Translations under genes and position numbers: made by a program | DNA from: Gnetum montanum | Lineage: Eukaryota > Streptophyta > Gnetopsida > Gnetales > Gnetaceae | Assembly (NCBI GenBank): GCA_015680685.1 | Contig: MNCI01027444.1 | Span: 5,399 to 65,143 of the forward strand | DNA length: 59,745 nucleotides | Direction: 5' to 3' | Shown: positions 46,040 through 57,640 of the stretch, piece after piece | Numbering within the stretch: position 1 is the first letter of the stretch | How the letters are laid out: the number at the start of each line of letters is the position of its first letter | The notes under the pieces: model-generated | Told to the model about the DNA's origin: nothing | What the model saw: only the letters and a program-made list of their open reading frames with translations | The model's database searches: none

Positions 46040-47160
46040 ATCACTAGCTCTCCGAAGGAGTAAATGATGATGTCAATTGGAGTGAGCTAGAAATTCTTAA
46101 TAATTTTAAACAAGAGCCCCTTGAATTGAAGATGCTACTAGCTAGAATGGAGTACACAGTTTTGAAAAATGAGAGGCTGGTTATCATTAATGCTAAACTT
46201 GCTACAAAATAGAAAAAAAAGTTGATAAAAGTTATGGAAAAGTGGTTAGTAGCCTTTGCTTGGTCATATTTCGAGCTCACTAGAATAGATCCAAGAATAT
46301 GCTAGCACAAGATATACACCAACCCCACCATCAAGCCAAAATGACAACTGCAACGACGTTTGAATCCCATGTTAAAGCAAATTATCAAGGAGGAGATTGA
46401 ACAACTCCTCAAGGTGGGATTCATCTACCCTGTCATAGATAGTGAGTGGGTAAGTCCATTCATGATCGTATGAAAGGAAGGAGATAAATGATGGGTGTGC
46501 ATTGATTTTTGGCTACTGAACATGGCAACTTTCAAGGATCATTTTTTGTTGCCTTTCGTCAACCAGGTTCTAGACACCATTTTTGAGCACTGTTATTACA
46601 ACTCTCTAGATGGTTATAGTGGCTCTAACTAAATTCAGATTACACTAGAGGACTAGGAAAAAATAACTTTCACAAGTCCTTGGAGGAATTTTACTTACCA
46701 TGAGATGCCATTTGGTCTATGTAATGCCCTAGCCACATTTCAATGATTAGTTCTTAGCATTTTACAACAACAAATTGGTAGTGGTGTAGAGGTTTTCATA
46801 GATGATTTTTATACCTACGAAGCTACATTCGAGCAAGCACTGGACCATCTTGAGCAAGTGTTGAAAAGATGTGTCGAAACAAACATCTAGCTCAATTGGC
46901 AAAAAGGCCATATTATGGTCGAAGAAGGCATAATATTGGGGCATCACATCTCAAAATTAGGAATCAAGGTCGACCCTAAAAAAGTAAGGGTCATCCAAGG
47001 AATAACCCGTCAACCAAAAATAGTCAAATAAGTTCGGTCATTCCTTGGTCATACTGGCTATTATTGGCGATTCATTGAGAATTTTTCCAAAATCATCAAA
47101 CCATTGGTAGAATTGACAAATAAGGATGCATCATTTATTTGGACCCCTGCATGTGAATTA
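46040..47160 (+). pseudogene. E3 protease-RT linker and reverse transcriptase
   Basis: Linker 46070-46300 (EILNNFKQEPLELKMLL, WLVAFAWSYFEL), then RT: KVGFIYPVIDSEWVSP, LDGYSGSN, FTSPWRNFTYHEMPFGLCNALATFQ, catalytic FIDD at 46795-46806, LNWQKGHIMVEEGIILGHHIS, and SFLGHTGYYWRFIENFSKI. Both catalytic Asp are kept. About a dozen in-frame stops, most at Gln/Trp codons. Confidence 0.9.
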
Positions 47161-47214
47161 GCATTCCAAAAATTAAAGCAAAAGCTTTTTGAAACTCCCA
47201 TTCTTTAAGCACAA

Positions 47215-47780
47215 AATTGATCTAGAACATTTCATGTGATGACTGATGTAAGAAATTATGCTTTGGGGTTAGTACTCACATAGATGGATGATCAAAAATG
47301 TCCATATTACATTCACTACACAAGCTGAAGCATTGCAAGTGCACAACTGAACTACACCACCATAGAAAAAGAGTTGATGACAATGGTGTTCGCCTTAGAG
47401 GAGTTCAAGTACTATGTCCTTGGCTATAAAGTGTTTGTGCACATAGATCATAGTGCCATCAGATTTCTAATGAACAAACCAACAGTGACCCCTTGTGTCA
47501 TACAGTGGCTTTTGATTTTGTAGGAGTTCAATCTCACGATGGTAGATCGAAAAGGTGTAGAGAATGTGGTCATAGATCACTTATCATGACTAAGATGGGA
47601 TGACAAGAAGAAAGAGAGTCTTTATCTGATCAATTCCTTGATGAATCTCTCCTTGCTAATGCTATCAGTGCACAAATTCCTAATGAACGAAAATGGTATG
47701 ACATCATCCTCACTTATATGCTCAAGCAAGAACTATTGCAAGGGCTGGACACTAGGAAGAAACAATAGTTTCTTCACTGG
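47215..47780 (+). pseudogene. E3 RNase H and linker
   Basis: FHVMTDVRNYALG, AQLNYTTIEKELMTMVFALEEFKYYVLGY and VHIDHSAIRFLMNKP carry the catalytic Asp, Glu and Asp. The linker VVIDHLS leads to integrase. Stops break the frame near 47280 and 47520. Confidence 0.88.
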
Positions 47781-47859
47781 GTTAATTATTTCATGGAAAT
47801 TAATGGAAACCTTAATAAGGTTTGTCCCAATGGCTTGGTTACGTTGGTGGATCCCTGAT

Positions 47860-48950
47860 ACACAACAACTATGCATTCTTCAAGCTAATCACAAAGGTCC
47901 TTGTGGGGGCCATTATTCTAGGAGATGGATGACCATAAAAATCCTCATGGTAGGATATTATTGGCCAATAATCTTTAGGGATGCACATCAATTCATTTGC
48001 GCTTGTGATCATTGCCAAAGGGATGGTGGAATGATAGCTTGAATGATGGGATCACAACAATGGATATAACCTCTTGAACCATTCGATATTTGGGGTATTG
48101 ACTTCATGGGTCCCATTGCACCTCTATCAAATGGAAAGGCATATATAATAGTCGTAGTTGACTATTGTACCAAGTGGGCAGAAGCAACAATCCTCATCGA
48201 CTGTACATCTACCACTGCTACTCAGTTTGTACAAAAAAACATCATAAATAGGTTTGGTATACCTCATGTGTTAATTTCTAATAATGGAATTCACTTTACA
48301 GATACCACTTTCCAAAAGTTGATGCAACGCTTAGGGGTTGAGCATAAACTCATAACTCCATATCACCCCCAAGCCAATGGTCAAGTTGAGGTCACTAATC
48401 GGGAGATTACAAAAATCCTAACAAATACCATTAGTAAATACCAAAGGGATTGGAGAACTAAATTAAATGATTCCCTTTGGGCCTATCACTCCACATGAAA
48501 GCTTCCCATATTCTCCCTATGAGCTTGTGTACGGAAAACTACAAACAATACCCATCCAATTTGAACTCCATATACTTTCTACAACATGTGATCTTGACCT
48601 AAATCTAAGTCTAGCATAGAAAGAATGGTTAATAAGTCTCAACTTTCTAAACAAAAATCGGTTAATGGCCCTATCATCTAATGAAATGCATAAGGCATTC
48701 AACAAGAAACATCGTGACCTCAAAATAAGAAAATTCAAGTTTCAACCAAGAGACAAGGTTCTCTATTAGAATCCTACACATGTACCCCAACGAACCAAAT
48801 TTCAAATATTATGGGAAGAACCTTACATCATAGATGTGAATTTTCCATTTGAGGCCATGATCATTTACAAACCTGATAGCCCAGACAAGAAACACCTAGC
48901 TAACATTCAACATATACAACCTTTCCATGAGGCCAAGCCAACCAACACAC
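47860..48950 (+). pseudogene. E3 integrase
   Basis: Zinc domain NHKGPCGGHYSRR and CDHCQRDGG; core WGIDFMGP (first Asp kept), LISNNGIHF (second catalytic Asp replaced by Asn), NREITK (Glu kept). The open stretch 48106-48498 covers most of the core. A stop follows YHST, then a decayed C-terminal domain with LWEEPYIID near 48810. Inactive. Confidence 0.9.
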
Positions 48951-51061
48951 CAAACACCTCGTCAGATGAACAACCATGCTCAATCTTTCAGATCTCTCCC
49001 TTCCAACTTATTCATGGGGAATATGGCCACCCATACTAACACCTTAGGTGACTCCTCAGTCTTTGACTTTTTTTTTTGTTTTACACATTTTTTATTTTAC
49101 AACTTTTTGTTTTCATCTCCTTTATTTTACATCTTTGTTTTATATATTTGTATTTTTAAGGTTATTGATCTTCTCTTAGTTTTTGTTTTACACCATCGTT
49201 AATCTATTTAACATTTGTTGCCTACTCTTTTACTTTCTTTTATGTTTGCTTGTATTTGATATGTTTCTCTACTTTTCTTGCTAATAGGTGGTAGGTACAA
49301 TGGTAATGCACTACTCGATGATGGTATGCTTCATTTGTAATTTGATTGTTGATGTTTGGTTTCTAACTTTGAATGTCATTATTGATGATTGGGACATGGT
49401 TTATTTTCATGTAATAGGCAGTGAGTCCACATCATCCACCCATCCACATACTCTATGGTTTTCCTTATTTTGGAAGAATGCAATCTTTTCTTCATTAATG
49501 CAAGTTTAATAAATTGGTGACTTGTGTAGTTTTTAGAATTAGGAAGGAATCAAAGGTTTGGACAGGGTGTGGCTTCAAAGGAATGTGGTATTCTTCATGC
49601 TTTTTTGTTTTCTTGTGTGTAGGAGTGTTCTTGTAAGCTTCTCACCTTTCTGCATCATTTCATCATAGAAAGTCAAATAAGTCCTTGCATGGTGTGGCCC
49701 TCATCACAAGAAAAGAAAAGAAAAAAAAAGAAAGTTGAGGATTCAAAACACACCCCTTGGACAAAATAAATGTAAAAAAATGCATGGGTCTTTGCATGGT
49801 GTGGTTTCCATTTTTAAGAAAACATGGGAATTCAAAGGACATCCCTTAGACCAAATAAAAGGGCTACAAGCACTGGTTATGAGACTTTTCTTGTCTCCTC
49901 TAACTAAGACCCTTTCTCACTTCCTACCTTCTCTCTAATTTGGAATGGTGGTTGTTTTGTGGAAGCATTCTTATATCTCAGGTGATGGACTAGTCTTAGA
50001 ATGTTGATGTGAAGTCACTGAGAGTGGTTGGTTTTGATCTGGACTGAGGATGGATCCTACCAAGTCATTTAACCACAAATTCCACAATGGATTGCATGTG
50101 ACTATAATTAGGAATTCCATTCCACTCTCTCTACCATCCATCTATGCTTTTCCTGCCTCACCTCATTGCCAGTTTCATGTTTTGATTCAATATTTTGGTT
50201 TGATGTGTTAGGTTTCTCAGTCAGTTACTTTTGGGTTTTTGTACTTAACTTTTTGTAATCATTAATCATCCATGATGCCCACAAACTCCTTGGTTTGAAG
50301 TTATGTAAGGGCATAAAAGGCTTGTGCCTGCTTTGGGGAGGACCCACTTACATGTCTTTTGGTTTGGTTAAGTTAAGTTCTTTACCCTTAGACATTGTTA
50401 CAATCAAATTCTTTTTATTTAGTCCATCCATGTCATCCAATTATACACATCTTCACAACTTTTTGTGATGAACTCCTTTTTATTGTTGTTTTGAATACCC
50501 TCTTTCCAGTATTCCTTGTGTTAATCTTTTTCTGAATTTTATGGATTTCTTCTCTTACTTAACCCATTTTTCAGTCTTTCCACTAACAACATCAAGCAAC
50601 CAATCTATCACAATCACAACCTGTCTAGATAAAATCACTTATGAGATAAGGTACTTAGTCATTATCTATTGAATTATATATACTAATCCTTAGTTTTGTT
50701 GTGATTGTAGTGGATAGCGTGGACTAGAAGCAGGATTGTTGTCATCAAGGAAGATGCAACCATATCAATCACGAGAGATTGTTCATGACCATTGGATCTC
50801 TTCTACCTTTCCCTCATTCTTCTATTGCCAAGAGGGGTTGGATGTTCTTTGGATTAGTTGGTGTTCTTTCCTATTATCATGAACACCCAATTTTGTACAC
50901 AATTGTAATAGTGTATCCTTGGACACTTTTTTATTTGTCTATTTTCTCTGTGGCACTCTACATGTTAGTTAAATAAGTCTACATCCCCTATTATATTTTG
51001 TAAGGTACTCGTTCCTCTTCTTTTATACTCGAGGAAAAGTTTTCATTTAGTCATGGGGGTA
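48951..51061 (+). other. E3 3' untranslated region
   Basis: About 2.1 kb, no convincing gene. Shares several blocks with E1 277-1870 and with E6 9035-9278. It includes a two-copy repeat at 49680-49860 and ends in the purine tract TCATGGGGGTA at 51051-51061. Confidence 0.75.
49680..49865 (+). repeat. Two-copy repeat in E3 3' untranslated region
   Basis: Both copies have TTGCATGGTGTGG, an A/G-rich run, then GGnATTCAAA and a CCTTGGACAAAATAA or CCTTAGACCAAATAA end. Counterpart of E1 1018-1220 in the other orientation. Confidence 0.6.
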
Positions 51062-51928
51062 TGATAAATCATGTTTTTCATCATTCCAATATTAGGGTGG
51101 TTGTGATATTAGGTACACGATATCGAATACGCAATATCGCAGCCCAAGATGTGATATTGTACATTTGATATTCTAGGGTTATTTCTAGGTTTGTAAATAC
51201 AGCTCCCTAACACACAATTGGGAGTAAGTTTTAGTAGTCAAGTAGCAAAACTTTTGCAGTTTGTCCATTTAAAAGTTAAAATATTTTCCAAGTGCTTGCA
51301 ACAGGAGGTTTAAGAGTGAATAGATCTTTATTCAAGCATTGATGTACTTGAGCATACCATTGTGTTAGAAATAAAGATGAGCTCTTTGATCCATTCCTTG
51401 CAAGACTTGAGATTTTCTTTCTTATGCATTTACATATTGTTCTTTCATGTAATTTACATTAATGTTATTTATGTAGCAATTAATTTTGATTAATTAAGCA
51501 AATCATTAGATTACACAAGCACGACCCCTTTGAGCATACGTATGACACTTGGCAGCTTAGAGATGATTAGCATTTGATAGCCCAGTAGTGTTTGCACAAA
51601 GTTCAAGATGTGTTCGAGAAATGGGAATGGTTACTTATGTTAGGCTAGATTAGACTATAGTTTACTTAGCATTCAATCACTCTTACTTTCATTCTTGTTC
51701 TAGGTAAGTAATTTCATAGAAACACAAAATAATAAAGATATTATGCCTCAGTCACACTTAACCATACAATTGCATTCCATAAGTGGGACTAGGAAGACAA
51801 CAAATGAAAAACATGCACACACTATTTAGCTCTAGTGTACTTAGTAATTACAGTCTATAGAATTTGACTGGATCACACGTGAATGCTTATGATTCATATG
51901 ATTGGGTGTAGGGGTACCTCGCTGCTCA
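51062..51928 (+). repeat. E3 3' LTR
   Basis: 867 bp, TGATAAATCATG to CGCTGCTCA, preceded by the polypurine tract and not followed by a primer site. GATATC/GATATT motifs precede a TATA-like GTTTGTAAATACAG. Confidence 0.9.
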
Positions 51929-51932
51929 TTAC

Positions 51933-52640
51933 CTATCCAACTACAGGGGCAACCTTCTCTATTGGATGTGGCCCCTTGATCTTCAACTTGGAAGGCTTCA
52001 CCATTTTTGCAATGTAACAGTTGGCTTTGTTCACATCACTAATGATGATTGGAGGACACTCACCCACACTATCATAGGAATAGTGTGACCATCTCAAATG
52101 GCCTTTGGTTGTCACTAAGTACAACTCATCAATCCCCTCTAGAGGATCCTACATGTGAGTGGTTGCGAAAAGGTGCTTAGCCCAAGGCTTACATAACTGC
52201 TCATGATCTTGCAGTACCCAACACATGTTATCTTGGACCACTAGGAGCTCTGTAAACCTTTGTGAATACACTGCAAAGAATCTGAAGTGTACGTGAGACC
52301 TCACTTGGAGGTTGTATCATAACCTAGTGATCTTTGCATGTAGTCTGATGATAATGTAGGAGGCCAAATTGAACCTTGTGCCCTCCTGTAGTACCTCCTT
52401 CATCACTTGCACCTATTGTATTCTAAGGATTTTTCCTTGAGAGAGTAACTTTGGAAAGGCACAGGCATAAAAGAGGGGGTATATCTCTCGGACCTCAAGC
52501 ACATGCATATTCCTAATCCAGATGCCTTTGTGAGATTGAGTGGCTCCTAGCCACTTCTCGATATCTTCTTTGAGGCCCACCTCTCTATTAGTCTTTTCAG
52601 TGACCAACGGGCCATCAAAGAAGAGACCAAAGAAGCCAAA
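51933..52640 (-). pseudogene. Antisense gene block, 5' exon (A), no known family recognised
   Basis: One minus-strand frame stays readable for at least 225 codons from about 52607 to 51933, with only three internal stops (TAG, TGA, TAG), each one transition from a sense codon. It contains GIWIRNMHVLEVREIYPLFYACAF, EVLQEGTRFNLASYIITRLHAKI and HPIEKVAPVVG. It ends GGATAG then GTAA, which would be a canonical donor CAG|GTAA after one C-to-T. E3 begins two bases after that GTAA's GT. The frame can be followed a little beyond 52630, where it overlaps the sense integrase remains, so the true start is unclear. Confidence 0.65.
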
Positions 52641-53175
52641 AATAAGGTCATCATTAATCTCTTAAAGAAGATTCTTAGCAGTAGCAAATAGCAATGGCAT
52701 GAGTAGTTGGTCTATGCACTATGGGCCTACCACACAACACAAAGAACTACAACATGTAAGATGCCATATAGTTTAGTTTATGGATCTAAAGCCATCTTAC
52801 CTCTTGAATTGTAGGTCTCATTACTTCATGTAATCCTCTTAAGCTTCATTGACAAGGTTTAAAACAATGAGTTGAGAATCATGGATCTTGACTCAATATA
52901 GGAGTGCATGAAAATGCTTGGTCAAATTGAGTGGTACCAAAAAAATCAATGGTAGAAACACCATCACAATCAGCACTAACGCCTAATCAAGAAAGGGGAC
53001 TTAGTCCATGGTTGTTTGGAAACCCACAAATAAATTCTTAGCTAACTAGAAAGGGCCTTTCTTGTTCATCAAGGCTTATGAAAATGGGGTATTTAAGCTC
53101 GTTGACCATGATGGTAACGAATTTTCCAATCCAGTGAACCACTTGTACCTAAAGCTATATTATGCATAGCATGCA
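52629..53175 (+). pseudogene. E4 integrase C-terminal part
   Basis: EAKNKVIINLLKKIL, then ALWAYHTTQRTTTCKMPYSLVYGSKAILPLEL (52715-52812), and at the end GPFLFIKAYENGVFKLVDHDGNEFSNPVNHLYLKLYY (53050-53168). These are the last quarter and C-terminal tail of a Tat/Retand-type integrase. The zinc domain and the first catalytic motifs are missing. Several stops. Confidence 0.85.
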
Positions 53176-53189
53176 ACACCTCATCAACA

Positions 53190-53830
53190 ATAAAGCAAGG
53201 TAAGAAATAGTTCGCTATGACTATATACTAGCACAGAATAGTTCGCTATGAAAATAAACTAGCATAGAGTAGTCTACTATAATTATAAACTAGCACAAAA
53301 TAGTATGCTATAACTATAAACTGGCACAGATAGTTCACTATAACTATAAACTGAGATAGAATAGTTCACTAAGACTATAAACTAGCGTAGAATAGTTTGT
53401 TATGACTATAAACTAGCCAAAATAGTTTGCTATGATTATAAAATAGCACAGATCATCTGCTATGATGCTAAACTAGCACAAATAGTCTACTACGACTATA
53501 AATTGACACAACATGTCTGCTACAACATTAAACTGGCATCCACATCCATCATCCACTATGATGTTAAACTGGCATAGATAGTTTACTATGATTGTAAACT
53601 AGCACATACCATCTGCCATGATGCAAAACTAGCATAGCTCATCCTTGGGTTGCGATGTTAAACTAGCACAACATCCAACAATCACTATGATGTTAACCTA
53701 GCACACAATATTTTGCTAGGATAATAAAATAGCACATCATGGTCTACCAGGATCTTAAATTAGGCCCATGGTCTTCTAGGACCCTAAACTAGCACATCAT
53801 ACAGTCTACTAGAACTTTAAACTATGTTCG
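53190..53830 (+). repeat. E4 array B: about 20 units of 32 bp
   Basis: Unit core reads TTTGCTATGACTATAAACTAGCACA with variation; 20 copies of the (A/T)TAAACTAGCACA-like segment are countable. It lies between integrase and the 3' LTR. Tat-lineage elements are known to carry tandem repeats at this place that can seed satellites. Confidence 0.88.
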
Positions 53831-55346
53831 TAGTTCAACACACATAGTTCTGCAGACAAGTGAGTGACAATACTTCCAATTCCATGCCATCAGCCCACAT
53901 TTGGTGGGTGAGGTAGGGGTACTACAGTTTCAGGATGGATTTCCTATCATCAAATAAGGCCTCTAGGACATTTGCAATATCACCACCCTTTGACATTTTT
54001 CTAATCTTTTGAATTTTCCATTGGGCATTTTTCTGACCTTTCAAAGCTCTTGCCATGATCACCAGTGCTACCAGCCTTAGGTTGCATTGGTAGCAATACC
54101 GGTCTTGGGTATTTCATTATTGCTTGGAGCTCTCATCATCAACACAACCTTGTGGAGTAGTGGAAGCATTAGGGCCCCCATGATCTTACCTACTCAATCA
54201 GGCTCTTACCATTGCTTGTGCATTTACCTTTGGTGTGGCTTCTAGAGCTTTTGTAGCTTTCTCACTCTGGCACCTACACTAGTTTTTCTACAATGGTCCA
54301 TCATGTTCTTACAACTGGTTGAGCACTCATGACACTTGCAACATAATTGCATCTAGAAATTTACTCTCATCTCATGTCATGTCGTTATTTTCTTATTTTC
54401 TCTATGTTGTGTTTACAGGATGAAGCCCCCAAGGCGATCATGTAAAGATTCATCTCATCGTAGCGACAAGGTACCACATCACTCTGACGTGCATGATTGG
54501 ACTAGTTAAGCCACTGAATAGTGCACATCCCTATTACCCTAATATCACTTACTTGCATTTCCCCCTTTTATCTTACATTCCCCTACCTTCTCCTACATCA
54601 TCAAGCTTGCAACTCCTCTGATGCACATGGCACCTTATCTATGTCAACTGCAGAATCCCTAATGAATGTAACATAATTCGTCCTATGGAGAGCCTCTATG
54701 GATTGGTCAAAGCTCGAGTGGATGTAACACAACTCATCTTGGGGAGGAAACACCTATCCCATAGATGCAACATGGTTGCACTAAAGCAAAGCTCGTTAGG
54801 TGGCACACAATCCACCTAATGGAAATCATCTTGCACTTAGCATTTAGCAATGTGTAGAACCTAAAGCAAGTTCACCTTGTAGTCACAAAAGTAAGAAAAA
54901 AAAAAGAAGTAGGTCAAAACATGTTCCCAAGGTAAAATTAGCAGAACTGTAATTTCACAACTAGTCCAACCATGAATCCACATCGGCCTTATCATAAGCA
55001 CTCTAGTGAGAGGTCATAATTTTAGGGGCAAGCCATTCTGACACCATGGATGCTGACTCTCTTATGAGCATTCTAATGAGAGGTCATTGTTGTGGAAACA
55101 AGTCATCCCTAGTGTTGCATTTTATAGATTCACACCATTCACATTTCATTCCCTTGTTATCTCCCAACATATTACCTACATTCTTTATCTTTAGCATACC
55201 ATTACCCTTAGCACTCTTGAGCATGGTGAAGTGAACTTTGATCAGGTACTAATGAGTGATGCTAGTGCTAGGCTTGCTATGGTGTTTTGTGTTCTTTGTT
55301 GACATCTCTCAGGCCACTCCTTTAAACATCAACAAAGAGGGGTAAA
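53831..55346 (+). other. E4 3' untranslated region and polypurine tract
   Basis: No gene recognised. A short duplication is visible (GTGAGAGGTCATAATTTTAG near 55000, ATGAGAGGTCATTGTTGTGG near 55075). The polypurine tract ACAAAGAGGGGTAAA (55332-55346) directly precedes the LTR. Confidence 0.65.
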
Positions 55347-56983
55347 TGAAACACCACCAAATTTGAGCTCCTAGGTCTCAACTAAAAATTTATCTAAATG
55401 TCATATTTTTCTAAGTGTTGGGACTATGCTCCAAAGCATAGTCAACATAGTTGATGTAGACAGCCTAAATTTGCAAAATTTTTCTAACTGTTAATAGTAG
55501 CTATAGAATTTTCTAAATGTCATGACTATGCTCTCCTTGCTAGGACTATGCTCTAGAGTGTAGTTAATGTAGTCTGCACTGAGATGACTAGTTTTGCAAG
55601 CATGCCTAAGTGTTAAGCTAGAGGTTGTTGGTTGGCTTGGGATGGAAGAAATAACTTGGCAAATTATTTAACTTCTAAGGCTACACTCCCTACTATGCTC
55701 TAGAGTGTAGTCAGTGTAGTCTACACAAGGACATTAGTTTTTGCTAGATTTTTCTAAGTATCAAGGTTATGCTTTCCCTACGAAGACTACACTCTAGAGT
55801 GTAGTTAGCATAGTCTACATTGGACCTCATTTCTTGGTAAAATCCATCTAGTTGTTGGACTATGCTTTAGAGAATAGTCAGCATAGTCATGCAAAATTAC
55901 CTTAATAGGCCTCTAAAACTCAACATTGACCTACATCTTAGCTCCAACATTCCTTGAGCAAGCAAGATCAACAATTTGCATTTCATTTGCATCCCCCATT
56001 TGCCCCTAAATTGTACCTATGCTTGACACCACTCAAGAGAGTGAACAACGTAGTCCCGAAGCATAGTCTCCAAAACTACACTATGTCACATTATTTTTAG
56101 GTATATTGCAATCTATTTGGCATTTACATTTGTAGTCTTGGTAGTGTAGTCATAGTTTGGTAGTCTCACAGGGTCCATTGGAGCACACTAGTAGAACACC
56201 ATTTGCTTTAGTGGGAGTGTAGTTGGGGCTAGCATAGTCCTAGCTATCCCTTTTTCATGTGGTGCCCGAGCCATGATTCATACTAACCCTAGTCCTATAA
56301 ATACCTTAGTGCCTTACATTTTAGGGGTTGGTAAACAAAAAGGCGAAGTTGGCATTTTGAAACACGCAACTAGTAGACTTGCATTCCAAGCACTCCAACA
56401 TTTAAGTGCACTTGACATCTAGTACACATCGTTGCACCACCATAGCATGGTTACACATTTTTGACCACTGTAACTCATAGGACACCATGATAGCCAACCC
56501 AGCAAGCTCAGATTTCACAGTGGACATTAGTTTTCGTAGTTTGGACACTTTGATACTATGACTATGCTACCTACTATGCCTATCTGTATATTACATACCT
56601 TCTCACCTTCTCTTTGCAATTAACTATGCTTCCCCCTGTTTGGGGTGGTGCCAATTTATCCCTCACTTATTCTCCACATAATTTCTAGCATTCTTACTTG
56701 CAATCTAGCTTTCAACTAGCACTTCTTGCAGTTTTCTTGCATCAATTCGCATGTTTGCTTGACTACGCTCACACTTGTGGGCATTGCAGACATTGTAAAC
56801 ACTGTTCAAACCTTTGACATTCATTTCATTGTAACATCCATAAGTCCCAGTTCAATCAACAAGACCATTTTGAACAATCCATCTCCATTCCTAGTAGGCC
56901 CTTGTATGGATGCAAGGTCAAGGCTATGTAACTACGAACCTCTCGATGTACTATTCCAGCCTCTGACGTTTTCGGTCACTACA
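55347..56983 (+). repeat. E4 3' LTR
   Basis: TGAAACACCACC to CACTACA, aligning end to end with 34509-36151, including the palindrome-bearing modules (55425-55890) and the TATA box CCTATAAATACC near 56295. Confidence 0.9.
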
Positions 56984-56988
56984 CCTAT

Positions 56989-57640
56989 GATAGTCACAGA
57001 ATACATCTAGATCTATCCCTATGGATCTTAATGCCAATTCCATAAAATGCCTCACCCACATCCTTCATGTTGAACTTCTTAGAAAGAAATTGTTTCACCT
57101 TATATAGAAATCCATTATCATTGGTTGTAAGAAGAATATCATCCACATATAGGACAAGGAAATAAATTTTTCTCCCAATAACCTTCAAGTATATACATTA
57201 ATACATGATGTTCTCTTCAAAACCAAATGAAGTGATGACATCATGGAATTTTAAATACCATTGACAAGAGGCCTATTTTAGTTCATATATGGATTTCTTA
57301 AGCTTGCATACCAATTGCTTACCACCACTAGAGGAAAATCCTTTAGGTTGTTTCATATAAACCTCTTCCACTAGATCACCTTTAAGGAATGTCGTCTTCA
57401 CATCCATTTGATGTAATTCAAAATCAAAATGGGCAAGAAATACCATAATCAAGTCCTTAGATATAGGAGAAAAAATCTCAATGTAATCTATTCCCTCTCT
57501 TTAAGTGAACCCTTTAGCAACAAGTCTTGTCCTATATCTTTTAATGTTTCCTAACGAATCTTTCTTTGTCTAGAAGATCCATTTACATCCAATGGCTTTT
57601 ACACCATTAGGCAACTTGACAAGATTCCAGACTCCATTAG
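56989..57640 (-). pseudogene. Copia-B reverse transcriptase, first part
   Basis: YVDD at 57138-57149 within VLYVDDILLTTNDN, then QFLSKKFNMKDVGEAFYGIGIKIHRD up to the E4 boundary. Upstream (higher coordinates) lie the DVKTTFLKGDL-type and GFKWIF-like segments near 57380-57600. It continues at 34508 on the other side of E4. Confidence 0.9.

Larger units (their letters stand above)
41824..51928 (+). mobile_element. E3: Ty3/gypsy element of the E1 family with both LTRs, nested in E4
   Basis: 5' LTR, primer site, gag, protease, RT, RNase H, integrase, about 2 kb of 3' untranslated DNA, polypurine tract and 3' LTR, about 10.1 kb in all. Same layout and close sequence similarity to E1. It interrupts the antisense gene block of E4. 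Flanks CTTGT and TTACC do not form a target duplication, so sequence was probably lost at a border. Frames carry many stops. Confidence 0.92.
34509..56983 (+). mobile_element. E4: large LTR retrotransposon with gag, protease, antisense gene block and integrase tail
   Basis: LTRs of 1643 and 1637 bp, TG...CA type, flanked by CTTAT (34504-34508) and CCTAT (56984-56988), a 5-bp target duplication with one transition. Without E3 it is about 12.4 kb. Sense features are primer site, gag, protease, the last quarter of integrase, a satellite-like array and a purine tract. RT, RNase H and the integrase core are absent. An antisense multi-exon block lies in their place. Gag and integrase resemble the Tat/Retand side of Ty3/gypsy. 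LTR copies differ at 8 of their first 56 positions, so insertion is old. Confidence 0.9.

Noticed and set aside
49684-49730. Purine-rich run as a polypurine tract
   Set aside because: No LTR start follows; the true tract with TG boundary is at 51051-51061.
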